From the NCBI GenBank assembly GCA_037190225.1, contig JBBCJL010000003.1:369935-433934 (forward strand): DNA of 64,000 bases, written 5' to 3'. This document shows, piece after piece, positions 1 through 8,834 of this stretch. Each line of letters opens with the position of its first letter. Position 1 is the stretch's first letter. A program made the position numbers and the translations under genes. A model generated the notes under the pieces. It did not search any database. It had not been told where the DNA came from and saw nothing but the letters and a program-made list of their open reading frames with translations. This DNA comes from MKSF01 sp037190225 (GTDB lineage Bacteria > Bacteroidota > Bacteroidia > Chitinophagales > Chitinophagaceae).

Positions 1-439
1 GCTTATAGATCTTTACGGTACATTGCGTCTTAAAAGCCGGGACCTGCAGGTTGTAATGCCTGAGGGTTTCCTGCAGGCAGCGCGCATCAAACTGGACATT
101 ATGCGCCACAAATACCTGGTTCTGTATAAAAGGCAGGAGCTGTGGCCAGAAATGATCGAAGGTCGGCTTATCATAGGTATGGACGCTTTTAATGCCGTGC
201 ACCCTTACATTGCCCCAGTGATATTCATTGGCGGGAGGCTGCACCAGGTAATCCAGCTCCTTTACGATCATACCGTTCTCCACACGCACCAGGCCTACCT
301 GGCAGATGCTGCTCAGCTTACCGTTGGCGGTTTCAAAATCCACTGCTGTAAAATTTATCCCTTTCAGGTCATCATTGTGCTCCACATTACACTGTTTTAT
401 CTGCTGTAATAATTTGCAAGGCCTTTCAGCCACCGGCAT
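1..439 (-). CDS. DEDDh 3'-5' exonuclease (DnaQ/epsilon-like), C-terminus outside window
   Basis: Partial minus-strand gene found by translating the first 439 bases; 146 residues are visible and the frame runs off the left edge. It starts ATG-CCG-GTG at 439. After about 30 residues comes the Exo I motif (AVDFETANG, catalytic D and E), followed by a conserved Q-V-G-L-V strand, and the Exo II motif near residue 121 (AHNVQFD). The Exo III segment lies outside the window. The family removes nucleotides from 3' ends of DNA or RNA, as proofreading subunits or stand-alone repair nucleases. The start is 7 bases after the stop of the upstream dehydrogenase, so the two are probably cotranscribed. Which exonuclease subtype it is cannot be decided from this fragment. 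Confidence 0.85.
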   Translation of the reverse strand, partial: MPVAERPCKLLQQIKQCNVEHNDDLKGINFTAVDFETANGKLSSICQVGLVRVENGMIVKELDYLVQPPANEYHWGNVRVHGIKSVHTYDKPTFDHFWPQLLPFIQNQVFVAHNVQFDARCLQETLRHYNLQVPAFKTQCTVKIYK

Positions 440-446
440 TATGCTT

Positions 447-1613
447 TTAGAAATTCTTCTTGCCTCCCGCTACCAGTGAACGCAGCAGCGCGCTGGCCCT
501 GTATCGCTCATCGTGATAGGTATCAAATAAGCTGTCCAGGCCTTCCAGCACCTTGTCGGGGCCCCACTGCTCCGCCCATTCAAGCAGCCCTTTAGGGTAG
601 TTCACGCCTTTGGTCATAGCCAGGTCGATATCTTCCTTCGTAGCAATATTCAGGTATAAAGCGTCTATAGCTTCGTTCATCAGCATCAGCACTATCCGGT
701 CCACGATCCGCTGACCCGCCACTTCATCTTTAACAGGCTCCGGCAAAGCCGCTCCTGCTGTGTAATTATAAAATCCACGTCCTGATTTACGGCCCAGCCA
801 ACCGGCTTCCAGCAGGCGTTTCTGCGAGAAAGACGGCTTGTACCTGTTATCATAGAAGAAGGATGCAAAGACGGTCTCCGTAACGACATAGTTAACATCA
901 TGCCCGATATAGTCCATCAATTCGAAAGGCCCCATACGGAATCCGCCCAGCGCTTTCATTGCCCAGTCTATGGTAGCCATATCCGCCAGCCCTTCCTCAC
1001 AGATGCGAAGCGCCTCCCCGTAGAACGGCCTTGCGACCCGGTTGACAATGAAACCGGGGGTATCTTTGGCGATCACCGGCTCCTTGTCCCAGGCCCTTAT
1101 AAGGTTCCTGATGTCCGACACCAGCTGCTCAGACGTCTGGATGGCCGGTATGATCTCCACCAGGGCCATCAGGGGAGCAGGGTTAAAGAAGTGAATGCCT
1201 ATCACACGGCCCGAAAGCTGGCAGGCTGAAGCAATAGAGGTAACGGAAAGGGACGAGGTATTCGTGGCCAGCACCGCCAGCTCTCCCACAATGCCTTCCA
1301 ACGCGGCAAAAACCTTTTGCTTGACCTCCAGGTTCTCTACGATAGCCTCTATCACCAGTCCCGCATCTTTAAGATCTTCCAGCGATACGGTATAAGTGAT
1401 CCGGGACCATACGCTTTCCGCGCTTTCCAGCTTTCCTTTTTCCTCCAGCTTCTGTAAGGTTTTCCTGAGCTGCTCACCGGCACGTTCCAGCGCCTGGCCG
1501 TTGGTATCATATACTATTACCGGATGACCTGCCTGCGCAGCTACCTGCGCAATACCGCTGCCCATTGCTCCCGCCCCCACTACACCGACTATCATATTTC
1601 TATTCAGTTCCAT
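447..1613 (-). CDS. 3-hydroxyacyl-CoA dehydrogenase (PaaH-like)
   Basis: Soluble NAD-dependent dehydrogenase of 388 residues that oxidises 3-hydroxyacyl-CoA to 3-ketoacyl-CoA. The Rossmann GxGxxG loop is at residues 13-18 (GAGAMG) and the catalytic histidine is H141 in HFFNPAP. One C-terminal 3HCDH domain lies at about 190-285 and a second, shorter one at about 300-385. This duplicated architecture is typical of PaaH-type enzymes acting on 3-hydroxyadipyl-CoA and longer than the ~285-residue HbdA type. No other phenylacetate genes are near, so the substrate is uncertain. It lies between an amidase 60 bases upstream and an exonuclease 7 bases downstream. Confidence 0.9.
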   Translation of the reverse strand: MELNRNMIVGVVGAGAMGSGIAQVAAQAGHPVIVYDTNGQALERAGEQLRKTLQKLEEKGKLESAESVWSRITYTVSLEDLKDAGLVIEAIVENLEVKQKVFAALEGIVGELAVLATNTSSLSVTSIASACQLSGRVIGIHFFNPAPLMALVEIIPAIQTSEQLVSDIRNLIRAWDKEPVIAKDTPGFIVNRVARPFYGEALRICEEGLADMATIDWAMKALGGFRMGPFELMDYIGHDVNYVVTETVFASFFYDNRYKPSFSQKRLLEAGWLGRKSGRGFYNYTAGAALPEPVKDEVAGQRIVDRIVLMLMNEAIDALYLNIATKEDIDLAMTKGVNYPKGLLEWAEQWGPDKVLEGLDSLFDTYHDERYRASALLRSLVAGGKKNF

Positions 1614-1673
1614 GATGCTTTGTAATTGTCAAAAAGAAGGCAAAAATACACATTATCGGCCATATCTCTTTTA

Positions 1674-2459
1674 TCAGGGGATAATATAGGGATCCATATC
1701 GTCCAGGAAAGCAAACCGCTGCCTGGTCTCCTCCAGGCCGCGGTATTCCAGGGTATGCGTGTGCATACAGGCTTCGCGGGCAGCCGTCCATAATACTTCG
1801 CCCAGGGGATTGATCACCGCGGAATCACCGCTGTGGTCTATACCGTTATGATCCTTTCCCACCCTGTTGACGCCTACCACAAAGGAGAGATTTTCAATAG
1901 CCCTGGCCTTCAGCAGGGTATTCCAGGCATAAGACCTTCTTTCCGGCCAGTTGGCCACCACCAGCAATACATCGTATCGCTGCGCTGCGTCCGGGCTCTG
2001 CCGCAGCCATACGGGAAACCGCAGGTCATAGCAGATATTCAGGCTGATCTTCCAGCCGTTGACACTGACGATCGTCCTGCTGTTCCCTGCGCTGTAGTGC
2101 TTATCTTCCCCTGCGAAGCTGAACAAATGGCGCTTGTCATAGGTGTGGTACCGGCCGTCAGGCAGCATCCATATCAGCCTGTTGTAAAAAGCACCATCTT
2201 CCGCAATCACCACGCTGCCTGCAAGTATCTTACGGTACCGGAGGGCGGTCTCGCGCATCCACTGCACGATCGTTCCGTTCATGGATTGGCCCGCTTTCTC
2301 CGGCTGCATGGTAAAGCCCGTGGCAAACATCTCCGGCAATACCACGATATGGCTTTCAGCCGGCACCAGCCGCATACGGGTATCCAGGTAGGCCAGGTTG
2401 GCCTCCGGATCCTCCCAGGCTATATCATATTGCAGTATCGTGACTGTCAGATCTTTCAT
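1674..2459 (-). CDS. Nitrilase-superfamily amidohydrolase (YafV/omega-amidase-like)
   Basis: A 261-residue cytosolic C-N hydrolase. The catalytic triad is visible: E43 in LPEMFATGFTM, K109 in YDKRHLFSFAGE and C143 in NICYDLRFPVW. The LPEMFxTGFTM signature and the length match the YafV/omega-amidase branch, which hydrolyses 2-oxoglutaramate or 2-oxosuccinamate to the 2-oxoacid and ammonia in metabolite repair; that substrate is inferred from the family. It is first in a minus-strand run with the 3-hydroxyacyl-CoA dehydrogenase and exonuclease, and diverges from the DUF445 gene across about 90 bases. Confidence 0.87.
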   Translation of the reverse strand: MKDLTVTILQYDIAWEDPEANLAYLDTRMRLVPAESHIVVLPEMFATGFTMQPEKAGQSMNGTIVQWMRETALRYRKILAGSVVIAEDGAFYNRLIWMLPDGRYHTYDKRHLFSFAGEDKHYSAGNSRTIVSVNGWKISLNICYDLRFPVWLRQSPDAAQRYDVLLVVANWPERRSYAWNTLLKARAIENLSFVVGVNRVGKDHNGIDHSGDSAVINPLGEVLWTAAREACMHTHTLEYRGLEETRQRFAFLDDMDPYIIP

Positions 2460-2549
2460 ACATTTCCAAAATATTCCTAAAATTAAGCTTTTACCCGCAT
2501 CAGCATCTTAAAAAAACTTAAATTACAATACTTAACCTATTGTTCCCGT

Positions 2550-3800
2550 ATGTCAACGACCATCATAAAAGAACAGCAGCTCCGTAAGCATAAGGCCTGG
2601 GCTACCGGGCTTTTCCTGCTGATGACGCTCCTCTATATTGCGGCAAGCATAGCTGAGCATACTTACCACCTGCATGGAGCGGGCTATGTCCGTGCCTTCT
2701 CCGAAGCCGCCATGGTAGGCGCCCTGGCCGACTGGTTTGCCGTAACGGCATTGTTCGCCTATCCGCTGGGCCTTAAGATACCCCATACCAACATCATCCA
2801 GAGAAGCAAGGATAAGATAGGCGAAAACCTGGGCAGCTTTGTAGTAGATAATTTTTTAAATGCCGAAACTATAAAGCCCTATATCCGTAAGCTGGAAGTG
2901 ACACAATTCGCAGCTGAATGGCTGCTGAAAGAGAAGAACCTGGCGATGATAAGCGCCGAGGTCAAGAAGACCGCCAGGGAGCTGCTTACACAGGCGGACG
3001 GCGGCGCCATCACCCGTTATATCGCCAGGCAAGGTACGGGCATCCTGTCCGGGCTGGATCTGAATACCGGGATAGCCAATCTTGTCAGGTATTTTGCCGC
3101 CACGCCGGAAATGGACGACGCCATCAACAGCGTGGCCGGTAAAGCCATGGAAATGGTGGCCGCCAACCGGCAACTGGTGCAGCAGAAGGTCAAAGAGAAC
3201 AGCTTTTTCTTCATACCGGGCTTTGTGGATAATAAAATAGCCGATAAGATATCTTCCGGGATCATCGGCTTCCTGGCGGACATCCGGGACAATCCGGAAC
3301 ATGAGACCAGGCTGGCCATCAAAGCCAAGGTCACGGAGCTGGCAGACGCCATACAGACGGAAGACAAATGGCAGCAGGAACTGCAGAAGCTCAAGGACAA
3401 CCTGATCCGGTCCGGGAAAGTAGAGGAATACGCGGCGTCCATCTGGCAATACCTCCGGCGCGCTATCGATGAGCTGCTGCAGGACGATTCCACCGTGTTG
3501 GAGACAAGGGTGTCCCGCTTCCTGGCCCGGACCGTAGCAGATATCCGCAACAACCCGGGGCAGACCCGGCAGATAGACGGGTGGATAAGGAGCAAAGTAT
3601 ATTATTATGTGCTCAGGAACGCAGTGACCATAGGAAATATCATCTCCGCTACCGTAGAAGCCTGGGACGGCAGGGAGCTAAGCCGCAAGCTGGAGCTGGA
3701 AGTGGGCAAGGACCTGCAGTTCATACGTATCAACGGCACGCTGGTAGGCGGTCTCGTAGGATTGCTGATCTATACCGTGACCCGTCTTTTCCTGAATTAA
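2550..3800 (+). CDS. DUF445 family inner-membrane protein
   Basis: A 416-residue protein with one transmembrane helix near residues 18-38, the conserved FSEAAMVGALADWFAVTALF block characteristic of DUF445, a long helical central part, and a second hydrophobic helix at about 395-412. The predicted topology is two membrane anchors with a large soluble domain between them. The biochemical role of DUF445 is not established, and nothing nearby suggests one. The start at 2550 is the first ATG after the divergent promoter region. No obvious terminator follows. Confidence 0.85.
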   Translation: MSTTIIKEQQLRKHKAWATGLFLLMTLLYIAASIAEHTYHLHGAGYVRAFSEAAMVGALADWFAVTALFAYPLGLKIPHTNIIQRSKDKIGENLGSFVVDNFLNAETIKPYIRKLEVTQFAAEWLLKEKNLAMISAEVKKTARELLTQADGGAITRYIARQGTGILSGLDLNTGIANLVRYFAATPEMDDAINSVAGKAMEMVAANRQLVQQKVKENSFFFIPGFVDNKIADKISSGIIGFLADIRDNPEHETRLAIKAKVTELADAIQTEDKWQQELQKLKDNLIRSGKVEEYAASIWQYLRRAIDELLQDDSTVLETRVSRFLARTVADIRNNPGQTRQIDGWIRSKVYYYVLRNAVTIGNIISATVEAWDGRELSRKLELEVGKDLQFIRINGTLVGGLVGLLIYTVTRLFLN

Positions 3801-3915
3801 TTGTTATTGTGGCCTGCAATCCGACACCTGCGCTAAACTTTATCAAAAGCGGATGTTCTAATATTTTCCAGGAAAATGTTTATATTTACACGGATTTTTA
3901 AACAAAAAATAAAAG

Positions 3916-5205
3916 ATGAAATACGTACTTCTCATATCGGCATTATCATTATCCTCTTTGACATTTGCACAGAAGGCAAAGCTCAGCGAAGCCCAAAAAG
4001 CTATGAGCTCTTTCTCTGCAGCAAAAGAAAACGATGAAACCGGCCGCCTGCTGCATATGACCAAGGCAATAGGAGCCATTGATGAAGCAGCCAGGCACGA
4101 ACAGACAAAAGATGATCCTAAGACCTATTATCTGAAAGCCAGGATCTACACCGCGGCGATGAATATTCCGAATTTCAATTCTGAGGAGCGCCTGATCGAA
4201 GCCAACAAGGCTCTTGAAAAAGCGTTATCCCTTAATAGTAAAATAGCCAACGATGGCGATTATCCTTTAACGGCCATCAACCTGTCCTATATTAATTTCC
4301 AGAACGGCATAGCCGAGTTCAACAACCAGAACTACCTGGTAGCCAAGGACTATTTCGCCAATGTTTCCAAATTTGTAGGAGAGCAGCCCTCTGCTAAATT
4401 TACGGAGGCGTACTCCGGCATAGATACCACCAGAGCGGAAGCCCAGTATTTCCAGGGTAAGGCAGAAATGAATGAAACCAATTACACGGAAGCGATCCCG
4501 CTGCTCGAAAAAGCGTCCAAAAGTCCTTACCTGAACCAGAAGGATGTACTGACCGACCTTATCTACGTGCTGGACCAGACCGGCAATAAGGCCAAGCAGA
4601 TAGAGTATATCAGCCAGGCCCGTAAAAAATTCCCCAATGACGCCAATATAGAAGCGTTCGAGATCAATTATTTCATTGACAATAAACAGTATGATGATCT
4701 GATCACGAGGCTGGAGCAGTCTATGCAGAAAGATCCCAAGAACCCCAAGCATCCGTTCAACCTGGGTATAGTATATTCTTCCAAGGCATCGCCTACGGAT
4801 GGCAATACACCGCCGGATGCTACCGCGCTGGAAAAAAAGGCGGAGGAATATTACCTTAAAGCCCTGGAGCTGGCCGGAGACAACCCCGAATACAACCAAA
4901 GCCTGGGTATCCACTATTTCAATATGGGTGTGGACGCTCACAACAAGGCACGGGCACTGAATAACGGAAATGACAAAGAAAAGGCTATGGCGACCCAACT
5001 GCAGACCATGAGAAACAATTACTATAGAAAAGCGCTTCCTATCCTGGAAAAAACACGCGGATTGTATGAAGCGAAAGGCAAGTTTGCCGGTGAAGAAAAG
5101 CAAAATTACGCCAATACACTGGAAGCACTGAAACGTATCTACGCTACCACGAACGATGTCAAAAAATACCAGGAAGTTCAGAAGACGATCGAAGAACTGA
5201 AATAA
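3916..5205 (+). CDS. Secreted tetratricopeptide-repeat protein
   Basis: A 429-residue protein with a short signal peptide (MKYVLLISALSLSSLTFAQ) followed by helical repeats, with TPR-like pairs at about 60-110, 175-215 and 225-290 and a degenerate pair at 330-420. It is probably periplasmic and should act as a protein-protein scaffold. I do not recognise a more precise family. It stands alone, with about 115 bases upstream and a strong hairpin terminator 20 bases after the stop. Confidence 0.8.
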   Translation: MKYVLLISALSLSSLTFAQKAKLSEAQKAMSSFSAAKENDETGRLLHMTKAIGAIDEAARHEQTKDDPKTYYLKARIYTAAMNIPNFNSEERLIEANKALEKALSLNSKIANDGDYPLTAINLSYINFQNGIAEFNNQNYLVAKDYFANVSKFVGEQPSAKFTEAYSGIDTTRAEAQYFQGKAEMNETNYTEAIPLLEKASKSPYLNQKDVLTDLIYVLDQTGNKAKQIEYISQARKKFPNDANIEAFEINYFIDNKQYDDLITRLEQSMQKDPKNPKHPFNLGIVYSSKASPTDGNTPPDATALEKKAEEYYLKALELAGDNPEYNQSLGIHYFNMGVDAHNKARALNNGNDKEKAMATQLQTMRNNYYRKALPILEKTRGLYEAKGKFAGEEKQNYANTLEALKRIYATTNDVKKYQEVQKTIEELK

Positions 5206-5224
5206 TTTTACAGCAGACCATCTT

Positions 5225-5258
5225 AAAACCGTTTATTGAAATAAACGGTTTTTTTTAT
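5225..5258 (+). terminator. Rho-independent terminator after the TPR gene
   Basis: A 13-bp perfect inverted repeat (5225-5237 with 5240-5252, core AAACCGTTTATT) is followed by a T run. It ends the TPR transcript, so the following glycosyltransferase needs its own promoter. Confidence 0.85.
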
Positions 5259-5288
5259 TTTATTTTACCGGCCAAATACTATGTGCCT

Positions 5289-6446
5289 ATGCTTTTCACC
5301 ACCCTGCTGTATCTGTCCGCATTGTCCTATTGCCTGCTTTTTATAGCGTATCGGTACGGGTGGAGCAGCACTCCGACGACCGGTGCGCCCGCCCTATCGT
5401 CTGACTACCCGTTCCTGAGCATCATCATTCCCGCCAGGAACGAGGCCCACCATATCAGCGACACGCTGCACAGCATCATCCGTAACGATTACCCGCCCGG
5501 GAGATATGAAATTATCCTGATAGATGATTACTCCGATGATGATACCGGCCTCATAGCCCGGGAGCTCTTCCGTTCACATCCCGGCATCAACGGGAAGGTA
5601 ATCTTCATGAAGGATATACTGGGAGAGGACCCTGCCCTGAATGCTTATAAGAAAAAAGCGCTGGAAACCGCGATCCTGACAGCCCGGGGAGATCATATCG
5701 TCACCACGGATGCCGATTGCATCGTCCCTCCCGGCTGGCTACGGCATTTTGCAGGCGTTTATACAGACCCGGATGTTCATTTTATCATGGCACCGGTCAG
5801 CTTTATCCCGGCGTACCGGAAAGACCTGTGCCATTATTTCCAGTCGGTGGATTTTATGACCATGCAGGGCATTACCGCCGCCAGCCATACGCTGCGGTGG
5901 GGCAGGATGTGCAACGGCGCCAACCTGTCCTTTTCCCGGGAGGCCTTCTCTGCCGTGGGCGGCTATGCCGGCATCGACCATCTGGCTTCCGGGGACGATA
6001 TGATGCTGATGCACAAGATCGCGCAGCAATATCCCGGGGCATTGAGATACCTGCGGCATCCGGGCAGCATTGTCCATACACCCGCACAACCCGGCTGGAA
6101 GAGCTTCCTTAACCAACGCGTCCGGTGGGCTTCCAAGAACGGGAAGTATAAAGATATCCCGCTGACCATCAACCTGCTGATCGTTTACCTGTTCAATCTC
6201 ATGCTTTTTACCGGGTTTATGCTGGCTTGCTTCAGGCCCTCCTTATGGGTCCACTGCCTTATTATACTGGTCATAAAGATTCTGTCAGAGCAACTACTGA
6301 TCGTTCCCGTAAGCCGTTTTTACAATAAGCAAAAGGAGCTGCCGTATCACGTATTGCTGCAGCCCCTGCACATCCTGTATATCATTACGGCAGGCTTTTT
6401 GGGTATGGCAGGCAAATATGAATGGAAAGGCCGGGTAGTCAGGTAA
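5289..6446 (+). CDS. Glycosyltransferase family 2, membrane-bound
   Basis: An inverting GT2 enzyme of about 385 residues. A hydrophobic N-terminal helix precedes the catalytic domain, which shows SIIIPARNEA, DDYSDDDT, the metal-binding TTDADC, the acceptor-side SGDDMML and QRVRWASK (a QxxRW motif). Three C-terminal hydrophobic stretches follow. This resembles membrane GT2s that build surface polysaccharides or glycolipids; sugar and acceptor are unknown. I prefer the ATG at 5289; a GTG two codons upstream (5283) is in frame. The desaturase starts 100 bases downstream, so a lipid-linked role is possible but inferred. Confidence 0.87.
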   Translation: MLFTTLLYLSALSYCLLFIAYRYGWSSTPTTGAPALSSDYPFLSIIIPARNEAHHISDTLHSIIRNDYPPGRYEIILIDDYSDDDTGLIARELFRSHPGINGKVIFMKDILGEDPALNAYKKKALETAILTARGDHIVTTDADCIVPPGWLRHFAGVYTDPDVHFIMAPVSFIPAYRKDLCHYFQSVDFMTMQGITAASHTLRWGRMCNGANLSFSREAFSAVGGYAGIDHLASGDDMMLMHKIAQQYPGALRYLRHPGSIVHTPAQPGWKSFLNQRVRWASKNGKYKDIPLTINLLIVYLFNLMLFTGFMLACFRPSLWVHCLIILVIKILSEQLLIVPVSRFYNKQKELPYHVLLQPLHILYIITAGFLGMAGKYEWKGRVVR

Positions 6447-6492
6447 AACCTAAATTAACGTTTGAAATAACGTGAATCTGGATATTATAAAT

Positions 6493-6500
6493 TAACTTTG
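6493..6500 (+). promoter_or_regulatory. Probable -7 promoter element for the desaturase
   Basis: TAACTTTG matches the Bacteroidota -7 consensus TAnnTTTG and lies 47 bases before the desaturase start. No clear TTTG -33 box is seen at the usual 19-21 base spacing. Confidence 0.45.
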
Positions 6501-6546
6501 TAATCAATAATTTAAATAATAATACAACATAATTTCTTATAAGTAA

Positions 6547-7632
6547 ATGTCATCCTCAACTTTTGTTACCCCTAAATTCCCCACAGTAAAGAACTCTCTT
6601 CACAGTGACCTTAAAAACAGAGTAAGCGCTTATTTTACTCAGAACAACATCAAGCAGACCGGCGGCAGCAGATTGCTGTCCAAAGCGCTTTTCCTTATTG
6701 TTTCCTATGTTATCATCTATCTTCACCTGATGGTGTTTCAACCGGTCTGGTGGCTGGCGCTCCTGGAATGTGCCGTCCTGGGGGTCCTTACGGCATCCAT
6801 AGGATTCAATATCATGCATGACGGCGGTCATGGCAGCTTCAGTGAAAACAAGACCATGAACAAGATCGCTTCCTGGTCTGCCAGTATGCTCGGCGTAAGC
6901 CAGTTCATGTGGAATATGAAGCATAATATGATACATCATACCTATACCAACGTGGACGGCGTGGATGATGATATCGAGATCGGCATCTGGATGCGTATGT
7001 CGCCCCAGCAGGAAAAATTAAAGATGCACAAATACCAGCATATTTATTTTTACGGCCTTTATATGCTGATGTACTTTTTCTGGGTGTTCTTCGCAGACTA
7101 TAAAAAGTATTTCACCCGGAAGATCGGCCAGTTCCCGCTGAAAAAAATGTCTACCACGGATCATATCCAGTTCTGGGCGGTAAAGGTATGGCATGCGCTT
7201 GCTTTCATAGTGCTCCCTATATACGTATGGGGCCTCGTACCTTTCCTGATCGGGTTCCTCGTACTGAGCCTTGTCAGCGGCTTTATCCTCAGCATTGTGT
7301 TCCAGCTGGCCCACACTGTTGAAGACACCGAGTTCCCCATTCCCGATGAAGCTACGCACAGGCTTCCTGATGAGTTTGCGGCGCACCAGATCAAGACAAC
7401 AGCCAACTTTTCTACCGGCAGCAAGGTTTTAAGCTGGTTCGTGGGCGGACTGAATTTCCAGGTAGAGCATCACCTGTTCCCGAAGGTATCCCACATTCAT
7501 TACCCTGCTATCAATAAAATAGTGATAGAGGTATGTAAAGAGCATAATTTAAATTATATCGAATACCCCACCCTAACTTCCGCCATCAGGGCCCACATCG
7601 GCTTCCTGAAGCGCATGGGCACTGCTGCATAA
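6547..7632 (+). CDS. Fatty-acid (acyl-CoA/acyl-lipid) desaturase
   Basis: A 361-residue membrane di-iron desaturase. The three histidine boxes are intact: HDGGH at 91-95, HNMIHH at 126-131 and QVEHH at 305-309. The QxxHH form of the third box is typical of front-end and linoleoyl-CoA-type desaturases. Hydrophobic segments at about 47-90 and 210-250 anchor it in the inner membrane. It introduces a double bond into an acyl chain using oxygen and an electron donor, probably for membrane fluidity. No electron-transfer partner is adjacent. The OppC-like gene starts 46 bases downstream on the same strand. Confidence 0.9.
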   Translation: MSSSTFVTPKFPTVKNSLHSDLKNRVSAYFTQNNIKQTGGSRLLSKALFLIVSYVIIYLHLMVFQPVWWLALLECAVLGVLTASIGFNIMHDGGHGSFSENKTMNKIASWSASMLGVSQFMWNMKHNMIHHTYTNVDGVDDDIEIGIWMRMSPQQEKLKMHKYQHIYFYGLYMLMYFFWVFFADYKKYFTRKIGQFPLKKMSTTDHIQFWAVKVWHALAFIVLPIYVWGLVPFLIGFLVLSLVSGFILSIVFQLAHTVEDTEFPIPDEATHRLPDEFAAHQIKTTANFSTGSKVLSWFVGGLNFQVEHHLFPKVSHIHYPAINKIVIEVCKEHNLNYIEYPTLTSAIRAHIGFLKRMGTAA

Positions 7633-7678
7633 GGCAACAACCCGCTATCATTGTTCTTTTACAGCCAAGCAAGCGACC

Positions 7679-8773
7679 ATGAGGACCGGTAAGACAAAGA
7701 AGTTTTTCACGTCTAAAGCTACCTTTACAGGAGTATTCATACTGGGTGTCACCATCCTGGTCGCTTTATTTGCCTATCCGCTGGCTACCGATAAGACCCC
7801 TGATGCCAATACTATCATCGTGGAGCTGAGCGCCAAGCCCGCAGGCTTCAGAAAAAAGCTCCTGCTGGTACCTAAGGCTACAGCCCCGGTACAGGTTTCC
7901 GCCTGGCAGGCATTCTGGTCCGGTACGCCTTCGGGCTATACCTATATCCCGGCAGACAGTATTGGGATCCGGAACGATACGGTCACCATCCGGCATTATA
8001 TTGACGATAATGTCAGCGAGATCCTTACCTATCCTATAAAAGATACCTGGGGACCCGGATACGATGCCGGCAATTTTCCTTTCGTCACGGAGCGGACCTT
8101 CCACCTGGGCACAGACCGGTACGGACGCGATATATACAGCAGGCTGCTGCTGGGCGCCCGGGTAAGCCTCGCCGTAGGACTGATCTCAGTGACCCTTTCC
8201 CTGTCGCTGGGCATCCTGCTGGGAGCGCTGGCCGGCTGGTACGGCGGCTGGACGGATAAGATCATCATGTGGTTCGTAAACCTCCTGTGGGCCGTACCGA
8301 CACTGTTGCTGGTGTTTGCCGTAACGCTTACCATCGGTAAAGGCTTCTGGGAGATCTTTATTGCCATAGGCCTTACTTCATGGATCGGTTCCGCACGGCT
8401 TATCAGGGGGCAGGTAATGCAGCTTAAAAACCTGGATTATATCACGGCAGCCAGGCTGCTGGGCTATTCCGATATAAGGATCATCACCAGGCATATATTA
8501 CCGAATATAGCAGGACCGATACTGGTCACCGCGGCGGCTACTTTCGCTTTCGCCATCCTCGTGGAAGCAGGGCTCAGCTTCCTGGGCTTCGGCGTACAGC
8601 CGCCCACGCCTTCCTGGGGACTGATGATCAAGGAGCACTACAATTTTCTAGTAACGGACAACCCCCTGCCGGCGCTTATTCCCGGGCTGGCCATTTTCCT
8701 GCTGGTGCTGGCATTCAACATTATCGGCAATGCGCTCCGCGATATGCTGGACGTTAAGACAATGAAAAAATAA
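7679..8773 (+). CDS. ABC transporter permease, DppC/OppC family
   Basis: A 364-residue permease of the oligopeptide/dipeptide type. One N-terminal helix (about 19-38) is followed by a roughly 100-residue periplasmic insert, then GTDRYGRDIYSRLLLGARVSL, which begins the standard BPD_transp_1 domain of five further helices. The cytoplasmic EAA loop is at about 258-281 (ARLLGYSDIRIITRHILPNI). DppC/OppC normally works with a DppB partner, two ATPases and a binding protein; none is in the window, so it is an isolated component. It follows the desaturase by 46 bases without a visible terminator and may be cotranscribed. Confidence 0.88.
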   Translation: MRTGKTKKFFTSKATFTGVFILGVTILVALFAYPLATDKTPDANTIIVELSAKPAGFRKKLLLVPKATAPVQVSAWQAFWSGTPSGYTYIPADSIGIRNDTVTIRHYIDDNVSEILTYPIKDTWGPGYDAGNFPFVTERTFHLGTDRYGRDIYSRLLLGARVSLAVGLISVTLSLSLGILLGALAGWYGGWTDKIIMWFVNLLWAVPTLLLVFAVTLTIGKGFWEIFIAIGLTSWIGSARLIRGQVMQLKNLDYITAARLLGYSDIRIITRHILPNIAGPILVTAAATFAFAILVEAGLSFLGFGVQPPTPSWGLMIKEHYNFLVTDNPLPALIPGLAIFLLVLAFNIIGNALRDMLDVKTMKK

Positions 8774-8834
8774 TCATATTTCGCCCGGCTTATAAGTTAA
8801 CCTTTCATTATCTTTACATACATAATCCTATTGT

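Noticed and set aside
23..409. Plus-strand open frame at the left edge
   Set aside because: It is antisense to the DEDDh exonuclease, whose motifs are clear on the minus strand.
1833..2480. Long plus-strand frame
   Set aside because: It is antisense to the amidase gene and has no recognisable domain.
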